Of a stretch of 21,625 bases of DNA, positions 8,213 through 16,511 are shown piece after piece. A program made the position numbers and the translations under genes. The DNA lies in NCBI GenBank assembly GCA_002365855.1, contig DFAP01000002.1:1-21625 (forward strand). The letters are read 5' to 3'. Each line of letters starts with the position of its first letter. Position 1 is the stretch's first letter. The notes beneath the pieces were generated by a model. The model was given only the letters and a program-made list of their open reading frames with translations. It did not search any database and was not told where the DNA came from. Origin of the DNA: Pelotomaculum sp. UBA3103 (GTDB lineage: Bacteria; Bacillota; Desulfotomaculia; Desulfotomaculales; Pelotomaculaceae).

Positions 8213-9469
8213 ATGAGCAAAGCGGATCTGGCCAATCTCTTAAGAAATTTATCCTTTTTCAAAGGTGTTAACTATCCCCTGCAAGATCTTGCCGGGAAAA
8301 TTAGCATGGCCCGTTTCGATAAGGATGAGAACATCTTCAATATGGGGGAGGACGGCAACTGCCTCTACCTGATCGTTTCAGGCAGAGTGCTCATTTACTC
8401 CAAGTCGGACACGGGACAGGAAGTCGTGATCCAAACCCTTAAAAAGTCTGACTTTTTCGGGGAAATGCCTCTTCTGGACGGTGGTAAGCGCTTTGCCAGC
8501 GCAAGGGCCGTCGAGGAAACCGTCGTCTTCTGTCTTGCTCGAAAGGATTTACTGGATATTGTCTGTAAATACCCGCAGGTGGCGTTAAAAATCAACGATA
8601 CAATGAGCAAAAGGCTCAGGCTGGCAAACGTCCGCCTCAAGATCCTGACCGGGGCCGGCAGCATTGCTGGCGCTCAGCAAACTGAAACCGGGGCTGACAA
8701 AAAGACGGTTGGTCAACCAGGCCAGAGTCCGGCGGCCGGGCAGCAACCTGCCTGTGAGGATGAATTAAGCCAGGATATCGAAAAAACGTTTTACCGCGCC
8801 AAAATCACCTGCTCTGTCTGCGCGAAGAAATTTGAGTCTATGAAAGTCAGGTCCAGTTCCATACGGGTACAACGTATCGATGAAGACTTTTGCCAACATT
8901 ACCAGTCGGTCAATCCTCTTTATTACGAGATGGTGGTCTGTCCACGGTGTGGCTTTGCCTTTAATCTGGAATTCTCAAAAACACACATGAACGCTGAGCA
9001 GCGGGAAAAATTGAAATCGCGCCTTCAACCGGTATGGCAGGACAGGGCAAAAGACTATAGCGGCGTGCGGACGTGGAACGACGCCATGGAAGCGTTTCAG
9101 TTGGCCCTGTATGCGCTGGAAGACGAACTGGTTAAAAGCTCCAAAATGGGAATGCTTTACCTGAAGGCGGCCTGGTTGTACCGTTATGTGGGGAACGAGG
9201 CAGGAGAGCAAAAGTATATTGAAAAAGTCATTTCGGCTTTTGCGAAAGCTTACGAAACAGAAAGTTTTTCCGAGCCGAAGTCGGAATTGAACATAGTTTA
9301 CTTGCTCGGGGCATTAAACCTTAGAGCAGGTAAAACCCAGGAATCGGCCAAATGGCTGGAGTTGGTTTTAAGACATCCGGCCAAGTCAACGCAGCCCATG
9401 CTGGTAAACCAGACCAAGGACCTCTGGGCTAAGGCGCGGCATAAGTTGCGTGAAGAAAAACAAGCATAA
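8213..9469 (+). CDS. Cyclic-nucleotide-binding domain protein fused to DUF2225 zinc-ribbon domain
   Basis: A 418-residue cytoplasmic protein. Residues about 10-125 form a CRP-like cNMP-binding domain: DKDENIFNMGEDGNCLYLIVSG-type beta barrel and the phosphate-binding cassette region FFGEMPLLDGGKRFASARAV. A flexible alanine/glutamine-rich linker (about 155-185) leads to DUF2225, with two CxxC pairs (CSVCAKKF and CPRCGFAF) that should bind a metal, and the motif NPLYYEMVVCPRCG. The C-terminal 170 residues are helical, TPR-like. There is no DNA-binding helix-turn-helix, so it is not a CRP-type regulator. ATG at 8213 has AGG seven bases upstream (CAGGTGA); the ATG three bases earlier is the alternative. 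It appears monocistronic. Likely a sensor or scaffold; partner unknown. Confidence 0.85.
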   Translation: MSKADLANLLRNLSFFKGVNYPLQDLAGKISMARFDKDENIFNMGEDGNCLYLIVSGRVLIYSKSDTGQEVVIQTLKKSDFFGEMPLLDGGKRFASARAVEETVVFCLARKDLLDIVCKYPQVALKINDTMSKRLRLANVRLKILTGAGSIAGAQQTETGADKKTVGQPGQSPAAGQQPACEDELSQDIEKTFYRAKITCSVCAKKFESMKVRSSSIRVQRIDEDFCQHYQSVNPLYYEMVVCPRCGFAFNLEFSKTHMNAEQREKLKSRLQPVWQDRAKDYSGVRTWNDAMEAFQLALYALEDELVKSSKMGMLYLKAAWLYRYVGNEAGEQKYIEKVISAFAKAYETESFSEPKSELNIVYLLGALNLRAGKTQESAKWLELVLRHPAKSTQPMLVNQTKDLWAKARHKLREEKQA

Positions 9470-9854
9470 AAAACTCCGCCCCGTAAGCAACCAAGCTTAT
9501 ATGTCGACCGACTGGCGGCCGGTTAGCCAAAGTTATCGAATCATCTTGAAAAAGGCGGCGACATGCCTGATAAAGTGATTGATCCGCGCGACTACGGATA
9601 TAATTAAAGACTTTGACATCATCTACACTTAGCTGCGTCCCAATTTGGTGATTACCCGGATGTTCTTACGCCGGGTTTCTTAATATAATTTTCACTTTAT
9701 TTATTGCATGGATTGTCGCTACATCTTTAAAATGTGCAATAATTAACTAATTGGAGCCTCAAATAAACATTACCGCTAGGAGGAATCGCAAAAAAATAAT
9801 CAAAGGAAATTAGGTAAGTGATATCAAAAATCTGAGGGAAAAGGATGATATATT
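9470..9854. other. Gene-free intergenic stretch with weak terminator
   Basis: A short hairpin at 9654-9676 (ACCCGG/CCGGGT, 11-base loop) followed by TTCTTAATAT could terminate the upstream gene weakly. A 14-codon frame at about 9563 (MPDKVIDPRDYGYN) may be a coding relic but is too short to assign. I looked for GEMM-type cyclic-di-GMP riboswitch signatures ahead of the diguanylate cyclase and did not find them. Confidence 0.45.
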
Positions 9855-11075
9855 TTGATATCAAACCAATTCAAAATCCGACTTCAAAACAAATTTATCA
9901 ACTGGTTTCTCATAGCGCCCGAGGCCGACAAAACCATGCTCGAAAGTACTTTAACTTATACCAATATACAACGGTTACGTATCATCACGTGGCTATTAAT
10001 AGTCTTTAACCTGGTCCTTATCTCGATCCAATTGACGTTCATCGGCAATATCGAACAACTGCGCATTCTTGAAATAGCTCCGTATATCATGGCACTAAGG
10101 CTTATTCTTATAATAAGCTCTGTAGCTTTTTTAATCGTAACCAGCCGACCGGCGTTTCCTGATGCGATTAACCGATACCATCATTTTTACGAGACTGGGT
10201 ATATACTTCTTAACCTCATTGGTTATGCTGTCTTATCTGGTCTTATCTATTCTGTCGGACCTGGTATAACCTCTTCTTACCTGATGGCAGTCTTAGTTTC
10301 AGCTACATTTCTTTATTTAAAATGGTCTAAAAGCATTGTGATTTATGGCTTAGCCTGGATCATCTTAAGCATTATGGTCTGGCGCTTTCAATCTGACTGG
10401 ATTGTAGCTTTTTCCGCCTTTCTTAATGGTAGTTTTGTAACTATTGTTGCTTTAGTAATATCACGGATTATATATGTCAATAAGGTTAGGGAATTTTTAA
10501 ACCTACAAACAATAGAATTGCAGAGGGAGGAATTAGCCGCGTCTAATGATATGCTAAAAAGGCTTTCTTACCTGGATGCTCTGACTAACATCCCAAATAG
10601 GCGATTTTTTGATGAATTTCTATGTAGAGAATGGGGACTAGCCGTCCGTGAGCGTGGTTTACCGCTATGCCTGATTATGGTAGATATTGACCAATTCAAA
10701 CAGTTCAATGACACATTTGGCCACCAAGCTGGAGACGATATCCTGGTTAATGTGGCCACGACTTTAAGAGAGACTATTAAGCGCCCCGGTGATTTAGTTG
10801 CTCGTTACGGAGGAGAGGAATTTGCAGCCATTCTGCCGAATACGGATCTGGTTGGCGCTCGCAGGATTGCTGACCGAATGCTTCAAGCAGTAGAAAAGTT
10901 GGATATTGATCACCCTTTTTCTACTAATGGTCGTTTAACCATTAGTCTCGGCTTGGCCTGCATACAACCCAACGACAAGGATATACCAGAAAACCTTATT
11001 GATACCGCCGATAAGGCTCTTTATCAGGCAAAGAATGCTGGAGGCAACCGGTGTGTTTTGGCTGAAACCAAATAA
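9855..11075 (+). CDS. Membrane-bound GGDEF diguanylate cyclase
   Basis: A 406-residue protein that should make cyclic di-GMP from two GTP at the inner face of the membrane. Residues about 40-210 contain six hydrophobic helices with no recognisable sensor fold. A short helical linker (about 212-235) leads to the GGDEF domain: LDALTNIPNRRFF, DIDQFKQFNDTFGHQAGD (metal and substrate residues), and GGEEF at the active site. An RxxD motif (RPGD) lies five residues before GGEEF, the inhibitory I-site, so product feedback is likely. No EAL domain. The only in-frame start that keeps the whole protein is TTG at 9855, after GGGAAAAGG; the nearby ATG at 9844 is out of frame. Signal sensed is unknown. Confidence 0.9.
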   Translation: MISNQFKIRLQNKFINWFLIAPEADKTMLESTLTYTNIQRLRIITWLLIVFNLVLISIQLTFIGNIEQLRILEIAPYIMALRLILIISSVAFLIVTSRPAFPDAINRYHHFYETGYILLNLIGYAVLSGLIYSVGPGITSSYLMAVLVSATFLYLKWSKSIVIYGLAWIILSIMVWRFQSDWIVAFSAFLNGSFVTIVALVISRIIYVNKVREFLNLQTIELQREELAASNDMLKRLSYLDALTNIPNRRFFDEFLCREWGLAVRERGLPLCLIMVDIDQFKQFNDTFGHQAGDDILVNVATTLRETIKRPGDLVARYGGEEFAAILPNTDLVGARRIADRMLQAVEKLDIDHPFSTNGRLTISLGLACIQPNDKDIPENLIDTADKALYQAKNAGGNRCVLAETK

Positions 11076-11229
11076 CGCATTTAGTAGTTTTGGGTATACA
11101 GAAAATAATGGAGGTTGTGGAGAGGCTGATATAAAATTGGGGTACATAGATGACGCGATCTGCGGCATGGGAATGAGTTAGGAGAAATATGGCGTCTGCG
11201 CAAAAATTATCTTGGGAACGGTGTTTGAT

Positions 11230-11703
11230 ATGGATTCCTATATAAGACAATTCCACGAAAGAGACCTGGAAGTAGTGAGAGATCTTATTTGTGAAGTAAT
11301 AGATGCTTGTTATCCAAGTGTTTATTCAGGTGAAGCCATTAAATTTTTTAAGAAATATCATCGTTACGAAAACATACTTAAAGATGCAAAAGAAGGTTAT
11401 ACGATCGTGCTGGAGTTAGAAAATAGAATTATTGGGACGGGAACGTTAGTTGAGGGAAATATAAAACGAGTGTTTGTAAAACCATCTTATCAACAAAAAG
11501 GTTTAGGTAAGATGATAATGAAGAAACTTGAGAAAAAAGCTTTGGCAAATGGGGTTTGTTTTGTTGTGTTACAGTCTTCATTGAATGCGACGGTGTTTTA
11601 TGACGATTTGGGGTATAAAATAGTGGCCAGAACTTTTATTGATCTGGGCAACAAGAAGAGACTAGATTATTACGAAATGGCGAAGAAATTAGGTGGTAGG
11701 TAA
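11230..11703 (+). CDS. GNAT-family N-acetyltransferase
   Basis: A 157-residue acetyl-CoA-dependent acetyltransferase. The family fold is seen as an N-terminal alpha/beta region (IRQFHERDLEVVRDLI), a beta-hairpin (GYTIVLELENRIIGTGTL), motif A (IKRVFVKPSYQQKGLGKMIM, with the QxxGLG pyrophosphate loop at about residues 86-91), and the C-terminal part with ATVFYDDLGYKIV, where the tyrosine is the usual general acid. I prefer ATG at 11230; a TTG six codons upstream is also open, but neither has a strong ribosome binding site. Substrate cannot be told; relatives modify small amines or protein N-termini. It follows the cyclase gene by 154 bases on the same strand. Confidence 0.85.
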   Translation: MDSYIRQFHERDLEVVRDLICEVIDACYPSVYSGEAIKFFKKYHRYENILKDAKEGYTIVLELENRIIGTGTLVEGNIKRVFVKPSYQQKGLGKMIMKKLEKKALANGVCFVVLQSSLNATVFYDDLGYKIVARTFIDLGNKKRLDYYEMAKKLGGR

Positions 11704-11858
11704 CGCCACACATTCCTTAAAACAGGCTAAACGGCCCCACTGCGCTCAGACCCAACTGTCTTCTGCTGTCACGGTTTTTATGTAGGCAATAATCGCGCCA
11801 ACGAGAGCTTTTCATGTAGTTTTTAAATATGATAAGATATATAAGGAGTGCTTTATTC

Positions 11859-12590
11859 ATGGTTTATAAAAAGATGGCGGCGCCGTTATGGTACTATGAC
11901 GAGCGGAAAAATACCGGCGTAGATTATACGGATTCAACTATTGCGGCAGAGTATGATGCTCAGCATTCCAAGTTCCGTGATTTTGAAAAAGACGCCCAAC
12001 TGATTATAAACCAGCTTGAGTTAAAGCCGGAGCATACGGTGATTGACTTTGGATGCGGAACCGGAGCGTTCGCGATTCCGGTAGCCCGTTTGTGTCGAAA
12101 GGTTTATGCCGTGGATGTCTCGCAGGTTATGCTGAACAGGTGTGCAGAGAAAGCTCGTGAAGCAGGGCTAAGCAATATTGAAACATACGGTGCGGGTTTC
12201 CTGACCTATGAGCACAAAGAAACGCCTGTGGACGCAATTATCTCCATTTTCGCATTGCATCACCTTTCGGACTTCTGGAAGGCAGTTGCTCTGAAACGAA
12301 TGTATGACATGCTAAAGCCAGGTGGAAAGCTGTACCTGTTCGACGTGGTGTTTTCTTTTCCGGTTGAGGTATACCAGAGCGAATTGGACAACTGGGTCAA
12401 CGGAATGCGCGAGGAAGCCGGTCAAGCGATGGCTAACGAAACCATCATCCACATCCGTGATGAGTACAGTACTTTTGATTGGGTAATGGACGGAATGATT
12501 GAGCGGGCGGGTTTTAAAATAGAACAAAAGCTCTCTGATTTCCCACAATGCCTTGCTTATGTGAATATCCGGCCACACCTTCCCGAATAG
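11859..12590 (+). CDS. Class I SAM-dependent methyltransferase
   Basis: A 243-residue soluble methyltransferase. Motif I is DFGCGTGAFAIP (about residues 61-72), with the acidic motif II residue in VYAVDVS and motif post-I, then IISIFALHHLSDFWKA and LKPGGKLYLFDVV (motifs IV and V). The rest of the sequence resembles a family of clostridial methyltransferases starting with WYYDE and DYTD. ATG at 11859 is chosen because AAGGAG lies ten bases upstream; an in-frame ATG at 11829 has no such site. The acceptor substrate is unknown. A terminator-like hairpin lies about 100 bases after the stop. Confidence 0.88.
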   Translation: MVYKKMAAPLWYYDERKNTGVDYTDSTIAAEYDAQHSKFRDFEKDAQLIINQLELKPEHTVIDFGCGTGAFAIPVARLCRKVYAVDVSQVMLNRCAEKAREAGLSNIETYGAGFLTYEHKETPVDAIISIFALHHLSDFWKAVALKRMYDMLKPGGKLYLFDVVFSFPVEVYQSELDNWVNGMREEAGQAMANETIIHIRDEYSTFDWVMDGMIERAGFKIEQKLSDFPQCLAYVNIRPHLPE

Positions 12591-12600
12591 GAGCGTTGTT

Positions 12601-12634
12601 CCACTTAGCAAGTGGGGATGGTTCTTGCCTTGTT
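12601..12634 (+). repeat. REP-like dispersed repeat, copy C
   Basis: Contains GCAAGTGGGGATGGTTCTTGC with arms GCAAG (12608-12612) and CTTGC (12624-12628). An alternative small hairpin CCACTT/AAGTGG (12601-12615) overlaps it. Twenty-two of 28 bases match the reverse complement of the copy at 16512-16539. Confidence 0.6.
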
Positions 12635-12687
12635 AGTTGTCGGAAGCGGTATTCCAGGGATAATCCCTTTTACAAAATATCTAAGAC

Positions 12688-12720
12688 AGAAGCCGTTGTT
12701 GAGTGCGGCTTTTTGTTTTA
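12688..12720 (+). terminator. Rho-independent terminator after the methyltransferase
   Basis: AGAAGCCG (12688-12695) pairs with CGGCTTTT (12706-12713), with one G-U pair, around a 10-base loop and runs into TTTTTGTTTT. Confidence 0.75.
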
Positions 12721-12758
12721 TAAAGTGTCCGAAATAATTTAATAAATGTAAAATATAA

Positions 12759-12787
12759 TTGACATTATATCATATATATAATACTAT
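12759..12787 (+). promoter_or_regulatory. Promoter of the XRE operon
   Basis: A perfect TTGACA at 12759-12764, then 17 bases to TACTAT (12782-12787) in an extremely AT-rich stretch; the neighbouring TATAAT copies at 12777 and 12785 would need 12- or 20-base spacers. The start codon of the regulator is 35 bases downstream. Confidence 0.55.
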
Positions 12788-12821
12788 AATATTGCGATTA
12801 AGATAATGCCGGGGTGATAAA

Positions 12822-13031
12822 TTGGGTAAAAACTTAAGGCTTAAATCTGCCCGTGCAGCAAAGGATATGTCACAAAAAAATGTAGCCGATGCCGTAGGTG
12901 TCACAAGGCAGACAATCAATGCAATAGAAAATGGGGATTATAACCCATCAATAAACTTATGTATTGCAATTTGCAAAGTATTAGAAAAAACCCTAAATGA
13001 TATTTTTTGGGAGGATGATTTAAATGAGTAA
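12822..13031 (+). CDS. XRE-family helix-turn-helix regulator
   Basis: A 69-residue Cro/CI-type protein that is almost only a DNA-binding domain: five helices, with the helix-turn-helix in MSQKNVADAVGVTRQTINAI followed by ENGDYNPSINLCIAICKVL. This compact form is usual for YozG/Cro-like regulators that control a linked membrane protein gene. TTG at 12822 is the start, preceded by GGGGTGA five bases upstream. The stop overlaps the start of the next gene by eight bases, so they are translationally coupled. Upstream AT-rich palindromic DNA (around 12765-12790) could be its operator, though no clear repeat is seen. Confidence 0.88.
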   Translation: MGKNLRLKSARAAKDMSQKNVADAVGVTRQTINAIENGDYNPSINLCIAICKVLEKTLNDIFWEDDLNE

Positions 13032-13467
13032 GGGTCTCGATGAGATGCAGGTTCAACGTAAAAACAAAATTGGCAACCAAGCGTTTTTGATACTAATGTA
13101 CTTATTATTATTAGATGCGGGGCTGTATGGTTTTGGATTCAGGTGGATTAGTTACCCTGCCAATATAATGATTATTTTAACGATTTGCTCTGGAATTTAT
13201 GTTGTTCGGTTGATAACAGGCAGCGCGTTTGTTGGACCAACCACTGATAAACGCAAGCCTCTATTAAGGGTTTTCCTCACCGTGCTTTTTTCAGTTCTTG
13301 TAGCGTCGACCATTATTGTCTTGTTGAAAGTTGCCAGTTTCAGTAACAACAGCCAGATTGATGATATGAGCGCTCCAATATTATTCAATGCTGCAGCTAT
13401 TGCTCTGATTATTGCTGTTATAACAGGTGTTATCAAAAATATTCAGAATAAGGATGATAGCGAATAG
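13024..13467 (+). CDS. Small membrane protein coupled to XRE regulator (DUF6773-like)
   Basis: A 147-residue protein with four hydrophobic segments (about residues 18-36, 42-62, 83-103 and 118-137), charged cytoplasmic ends, and no signal peptide. The position, overlapping an XRE gene, and the overall pattern resemble proteins annotated as DUF6773 or related membrane families, but I give this as a tentative match. Ribosome binding site is GGGAGG inside the end of the upstream gene, about 8 bases before the ATG. Biochemical role unknown; the pair may act as a regulator with a membrane sensor or target. Confidence 0.75.
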   Translation: MSKGLDEMQVQRKNKIGNQAFLILMYLLLLDAGLYGFGFRWISYPANIMIILTICSGIYVVRLITGSAFVGPTTDKRKPLLRVFLTVLFSVLVASTIIVLLKVASFSNNSQIDDMSAPILFNAAAIALIIAVITGVIKNIQNKDDSE

Positions 13468-13574
13468 AATATTATATTAAAGCCCCCGTACAAATATAAA
13501 ACATTCTCTATCTTTCTGCACATGTATTGAACAATCCGGCAATTACTTCGAGAAAGAATCTTTTATAAATCTGT

Positions 13575-13603
13575 ACGCGACAAGAAACTGCTTCTTGTCG
13601 CGT
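13575..13603. terminator. Hairpin between convergent operons
   Basis: ACGCGACAAGAA (13575-13586) and TTCTTGTCGCGT (13592-13603) form a perfect 12-bp stem with a 5-base loop, about midway between the plus-strand membrane gene and the minus-strand YbjQ gene. T-runs are weak on both sides, so efficiency is uncertain; it is well placed to act in both directions. Confidence 0.6.
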
Positions 13604-13661
13604 TAATATTTGTAAAGGGTTATAGGCTAACATGTCAGTTTAAACTAAAAATTCAGTTACT

Positions 13662-13964
13662 CTATATTTTCACAGCAGTACCGTAGGCGATAATTTCAGC
13701 GGTGCCTGTGGTAACATTGGAAGTTCCGAACCTGACGCCTATGACTGCGTTTGCCCCCACGGCCTTGGCCTCCCGGATCATTCCTTCAATAGCCTCCTCC
13801 CGGGCACTAATAAGCAGCTCAGCATATTCCTTGACTTCACCACCGATAAGCTGGCGGAAGAAGGCGAGGATGTCTTTACCCAGGTGCTTGGCTTTCATGG
13901 AACTGCCTTTAACCAGGCCCTTAACTTCATAATCCGTTCTGATATCCACTGTTGTTAACATCAT
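13662..13964 (-). CDS. YbjQ/UPF0145 family protein
   Basis: A 100-residue protein of the YbjQ (DUF74) family, whose members assemble as compact rings and have been proposed to bind metals, though the function is not settled. Conserved features: TTVDIRTDYEVKGLVKGSSM near the start, then a helical middle with EYAELLISAREEAI and the family motif AKAVGANAVIGVRF followed by a beta hairpin, with EIIAYGTAV at the C-terminus. ATG at 13964 follows GGAGG by about ten bases; the next ATG is directly after. It lies about 60 bases after the permease gene on the same strand, so it is probably the last gene of that operon. Confidence 0.88.
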   Translation of the reverse strand: MMLTTVDIRTDYEVKGLVKGSSMKAKHLGKDILAFFRQLIGGEVKEYAELLISAREEAIEGMIREAKAVGANAVIGVRFGTSNVTTGTAEIIAYGTAVKI

Positions 13965-14023
13965 TTTTTACAGACCTCCTTATTTGCTTGTTTGTTGAAT
14001 TAAGTGAACAGTTTCTCTTAACT

Positions 14024-14773
14024 CTAAAAGTCCTTTTTCAGTAACCGGCCGAGTCCGATCCGGTAGAACAGCCACGTTGCCAGTAGCATTACCGCCATAG
14101 CCGGAATTTGAAACCCGTCCCCGGCATAAATGGGCCAGGCATGCATCTGCCGGTACAGTGAGTACATGCCGTAGCCGGGGATCCAGCCCGGTACGGAAAT
14201 AACCAGTGCAACCACGAAGGCAGCCGCCCCGGCTTTCAGCTGGTCGTCAAACACTACTGAGAACATCAAGGCCAGGCTGTAAATCACCAGCAGACCCGCC
14301 GCGTTTACCACCAGGCCAGCCAGGAAAAGAGAGGGTAGTTCCCTCCCTGCCAGCATAGCAGCCAGATAGGTAAGGATTGTAGCTACTACCATAACGGTGA
14401 TCATGGCTGCAGCTCCGGATATAAACTTGGAGCGGAAAATCAATTCCCGGCTTAGTGGCTTGCTGAACAGGAAACCGGCGGTGTTTCTGCCAACTTCCCC
14501 CGCTATTTGGGCCATGCCGATGATAACGGCATAGACGATTAATATCTGGTAAAGGTTCTTGCCGTACCAGTTGGCCCACATATACAAGTTGAAATCACTC
14601 ATCTGCCTCTGGTAAGCTTCACCCAGCGCTCCGCCAAACTGGATTGGAATCATGCTCATCCAGTCAAACAAAAAGGGAAGTGAAATACCCATGGCCGACA
14701 GCAGCACCAGGGCCAAAATATGTTTCCAGGCGTTTTCACGCCATTCTTTTCTGAACATTGTAGAATTAACCAT
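14024..14773 (-). CDS. ABC-2 type transporter permease
   Basis: A 249-residue membrane protein with six predicted helices: about residues 20-40, 68-88, 114-138, 142-165, 178-200 and 222-240. The N-terminal MFRKEWRENAW is typical of ABC-2 permeases that start just inside the membrane. ATG at 14773 is preferred: GGGAGGAGG lies nine bases upstream, and it overlaps the ATPase stop by eight bases, while the longer frame starts inside the ATPase gene without a site. It should form the transmembrane channel with the ATPase encoded upstream. Substrate unknown. Shorter than the permease of the other cassette and without its long C-terminal domain. Confidence 0.88.
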   Translation of the reverse strand: MVNSTMFRKEWRENAWKHILALVLLSAMGISLPFLFDWMSMIPIQFGGALGEAYQRQMSDFNLYMWANWYGKNLYQILIVYAVIIGMAQIAGEVGRNTAGFLFSKPLSRELIFRSKFISGAAAMITVMVVATILTYLAAMLAGRELPSLFLAGLVVNAAGLLVIYSLALMFSVVFDDQLKAGAAAFVVALVISVPGWIPGYGMYSLYRQMHAWPIYAGDGFQIPAMAVMLLATWLFYRIGLGRLLKKDF

Positions 14774-15671
14774 TCTGCGGGGCCTCCTCCCTGTGGGCAT
14801 ACTCCAGGAAGATATCCTCCAGGTCCAGGTCGATAATCTCCAGGGCGAAATGGGGGTAGCGGGAAAGTTCTTCTAAAACACCGTGGGGGTTTTCCGTGAC
14901 CGTCAGCAGGTAACCGGACCCTTCCTGTTCCACCCGAACTATACCCGCCTGGTTAAACACACTCTCCGGTGGCCGGCCTTGAAAAACAACCCGGATCCTT
15001 TTTTCTCCTGTCTTGAGGTCGGCCATATCCTTGACCATCACCAACCGGCCCTGGTTTAGGAAGGCCACCCGGTCAGCCAGCCGCTCAACTTCATGAAGTG
15101 TGTGGGAAGAAATCAGTACAGTACCTCCCAGGGATACCACCTGATCCATAAGCAGCTTAAAATAGTCTCTTCTTTTTATCGGATCAAGCCCCGTGCCCGG
15201 TTCATCCAGGATCAGCAACTCGGGCTCAGGTCCAAGGGCCAGGGTCAGGGCCAGGGCGCTATTTTGCCCGTGGGATAACTCTTTGATCTTTTTATTTTCG
15301 GGGATATCAAGCCTTTTAAATGCTGTTTCCACTAATTTATGGTTCCAGCGGGGGTACAGGGAGGCGCAAAAGCCCGCCATTTCCAGCGCTGTGTAGTAAC
15401 CGTACATAACAGGGTTTTCGGCAACATAGCCTATCTTGGCCCGAAATTCAGTGTCCCGGTTATTCAGTTGGCAGCCCAGTACAGTGGCTTCCCCGGAGCT
15501 GGAACCGACAAGACCGGTCAGGATCTTGAAAAGAGTGGTCTTACCGGCGCCGTTGGGTCCCAGCACGGCAAAGACGCTTTCCCGGGGGACCTCTAAATCA
15601 AGGTCCTGTAAAGCAACTGACGTGCTGTATCTCTTTGACAGCCCTCTGGTCTGAATTGCCAGATCATGCAT
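14766..15671 (-). CDS. ABC transporter ATP-binding protein
   Basis: A 301-residue ATPase. Walker A is GPNGAGKTT, the Q-loop region VAENPVMYG lacks the usual glutamine (the equivalent place reads AEN), the signature is LSHGQN, Walker B is LLILDEP with the D-loop GLDP, and the switch histidine is in SSHTL. A C-terminal accessory domain of about 80 residues follows. ATG at 15671 overlaps the regulator stop by eight bases (ATGCATGA), suggesting coupled translation; GTG at 15677 or 15689 are alternatives. The arrangement GntR-ATPase-permease matches the first cassette of the window, but the ATPases are clearly different in detail. Confidence 0.9.
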   Translation of the reverse strand: MHDLAIQTRGLSKRYSTSVALQDLDLEVPRESVFAVLGPNGAGKTTLFKILTGLVGSSSGEATVLGCQLNNRDTEFRAKIGYVAENPVMYGYYTALEMAGFCASLYPRWNHKLVETAFKRLDIPENKKIKELSHGQNSALALTLALGPEPELLILDEPGTGLDPIKRRDYFKLLMDQVVSLGGTVLISSHTLHEVERLADRVAFLNQGRLVMVKDMADLKTGEKRIRVVFQGRPPESVFNQAGIVRVEQEGSGYLLTVTENPHGVLEELSRYPHFALEIIDLDLEDIFLEYAHREEAPQNG

Positions 15672-16065
15672 CACTCTCCACTCCCTCACCGTTTATTTCC
15701 TCAATTAATCTTTTTAGCAATTCCAACAGGTGCTGCGGACTGATGTTTAACTCACGGGCTTTGTATAACGTCTCCAGCAGCAGCGGCCTGAGCAGTGCAA
15801 TCTGCAATTCACGGCGTTTACTGTCGGTAAGCGGGGCTACAAAAGAACCCAGTCCAGGGCGGCTGTAGATCAAATACTTTCCCTCCAGATCAGTGTAAGC
15901 CCTGCGGACCGTAATGATGCTGACAGAGGTATCCTGGGCCAATTGACGTATGGAAGGCAGGGGATCTTCAGGCTGCAGTTCGCCCGTCAGAATTCTTTTT
16001 TCGATGCTGTTGAAGATTTGCTGATAAGCCGGCAGAGGACTGTTTTTGGCAATCGGAATGAACAA
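15664..16065 (-). CDS. GntR-family transcriptional regulator, YtrA subfamily
   Basis: A 133-residue regulator: winged helix-turn-helix at about residues 10-75 (LPSIRQLAQDTSVSIITVRR, wing YLIYSRPGLGSFVAP) and a short C-terminal helical tail (about residues 85-130). No large effector domain, as expected for the YtrA subfamily. ATG at 16065; AAGGGGGTG lies about 11 bases upstream. It is the first gene of a four-gene operon. A perfect palindrome overlaps its promoter -10 box and has the same geometry as the operator at 4537-4561, so autorepression, and possibly cross-talk with the other YtrA-type protein, is likely. Confidence 0.9.
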   Translation of the reverse strand: MFIPIAKNSPLPAYQQIFNSIEKRILTGELQPEDPLPSIRQLAQDTSVSIITVRRAYTDLEGKYLIYSRPGLGSFVAPLTDSKRRELQIALLRPLLLETLYKARELNISPQHLLELLKRLIEEINGEGVESDA

Positions 16066-16136
16066 CGGCGCACCCCCTTAGAGAAAAGGTTTGGCTGACA
16101 TTTTCTTATAGTGCTATTATGTTAAATTTTTTACTC

Positions 16137-16161
16137 ACTGTATATATAGTATATATACAGT
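16137..16161. promoter_or_regulatory. Operator palindrome for the second GntR/ABC operon
   Basis: ACTGTATATATA (16137-16148) and TATATATACAGT (16150-16161) are perfect inverted arms around one central base. Half-sites ACTGTA and TACAGT are 13 bases apart, exactly as in the first operon's operator. It overlaps the -10 box of the minus-strand promoter. Confidence 0.75.
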
Positions 16162-16187
16162 ATAATGTATAGTCAGCTGCACGTCAA
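16159..16187 (-). promoter_or_regulatory. Sigma-A promoter of the second GntR/ABC operon
   Basis: Minus strand TTGACG (16182-16187), 17-base spacer, TATACT (16159-16164). Predicted start near 16152, inside the operator, giving a leader of about 87 bases. Confidence 0.7.
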
Positions 16188-16226
16188 TGAGAATTTAAGA
16201 TAGACCGTGATTCGGTTTATCATATG

Positions 16227-16256
16227 AAGAAAAAAAGCGTTATTTTTTAACGCTTT
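16227..16256 (-). terminator. Rho-independent terminator, minus strand
   Basis: AAAGCGTTA (16234-16242) and TAACGCTTT (16248-16256) form a 9-bp stem with a 5-base loop; on the minus strand it runs into seven T residues. It would end transcripts coming from hisF and the small membrane peptide. Confidence 0.7.
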
Positions 16257-16511
16257 GTAGAGGAGGTGGTGGTTCTGATATATGTTTTAATAAAAAACAG
16301 GATTTAACCCATAATCAAGCGATGGGAGGGTACAGGTCTTGATCTTTTGTTCCAGTAGCAGGGGGCGTTTTCGGGGAGGGCGTTCAGGGAAGTAAAACCA
16401 GCGCCCTGGTCAAAGGTTTGCGCATCACCTTGTATCCTGAGTGACTTGGTCTCAAAGCGTTTGGCGAGTATATTAAACAAAACAATAGAACCGGTAGACT
16501 GCCGTGATCCT

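Noticed and set aside
9700..9854. Cyclic-di-GMP riboswitch ahead of the diguanylate cyclase
   Set aside because: The conserved GEMM core sequences and pairing were not found in the leader.
14247..14579. A 110-codon minus-strand frame
   Set aside because: It is a shadow of the ABC-2 permease gene in another frame.
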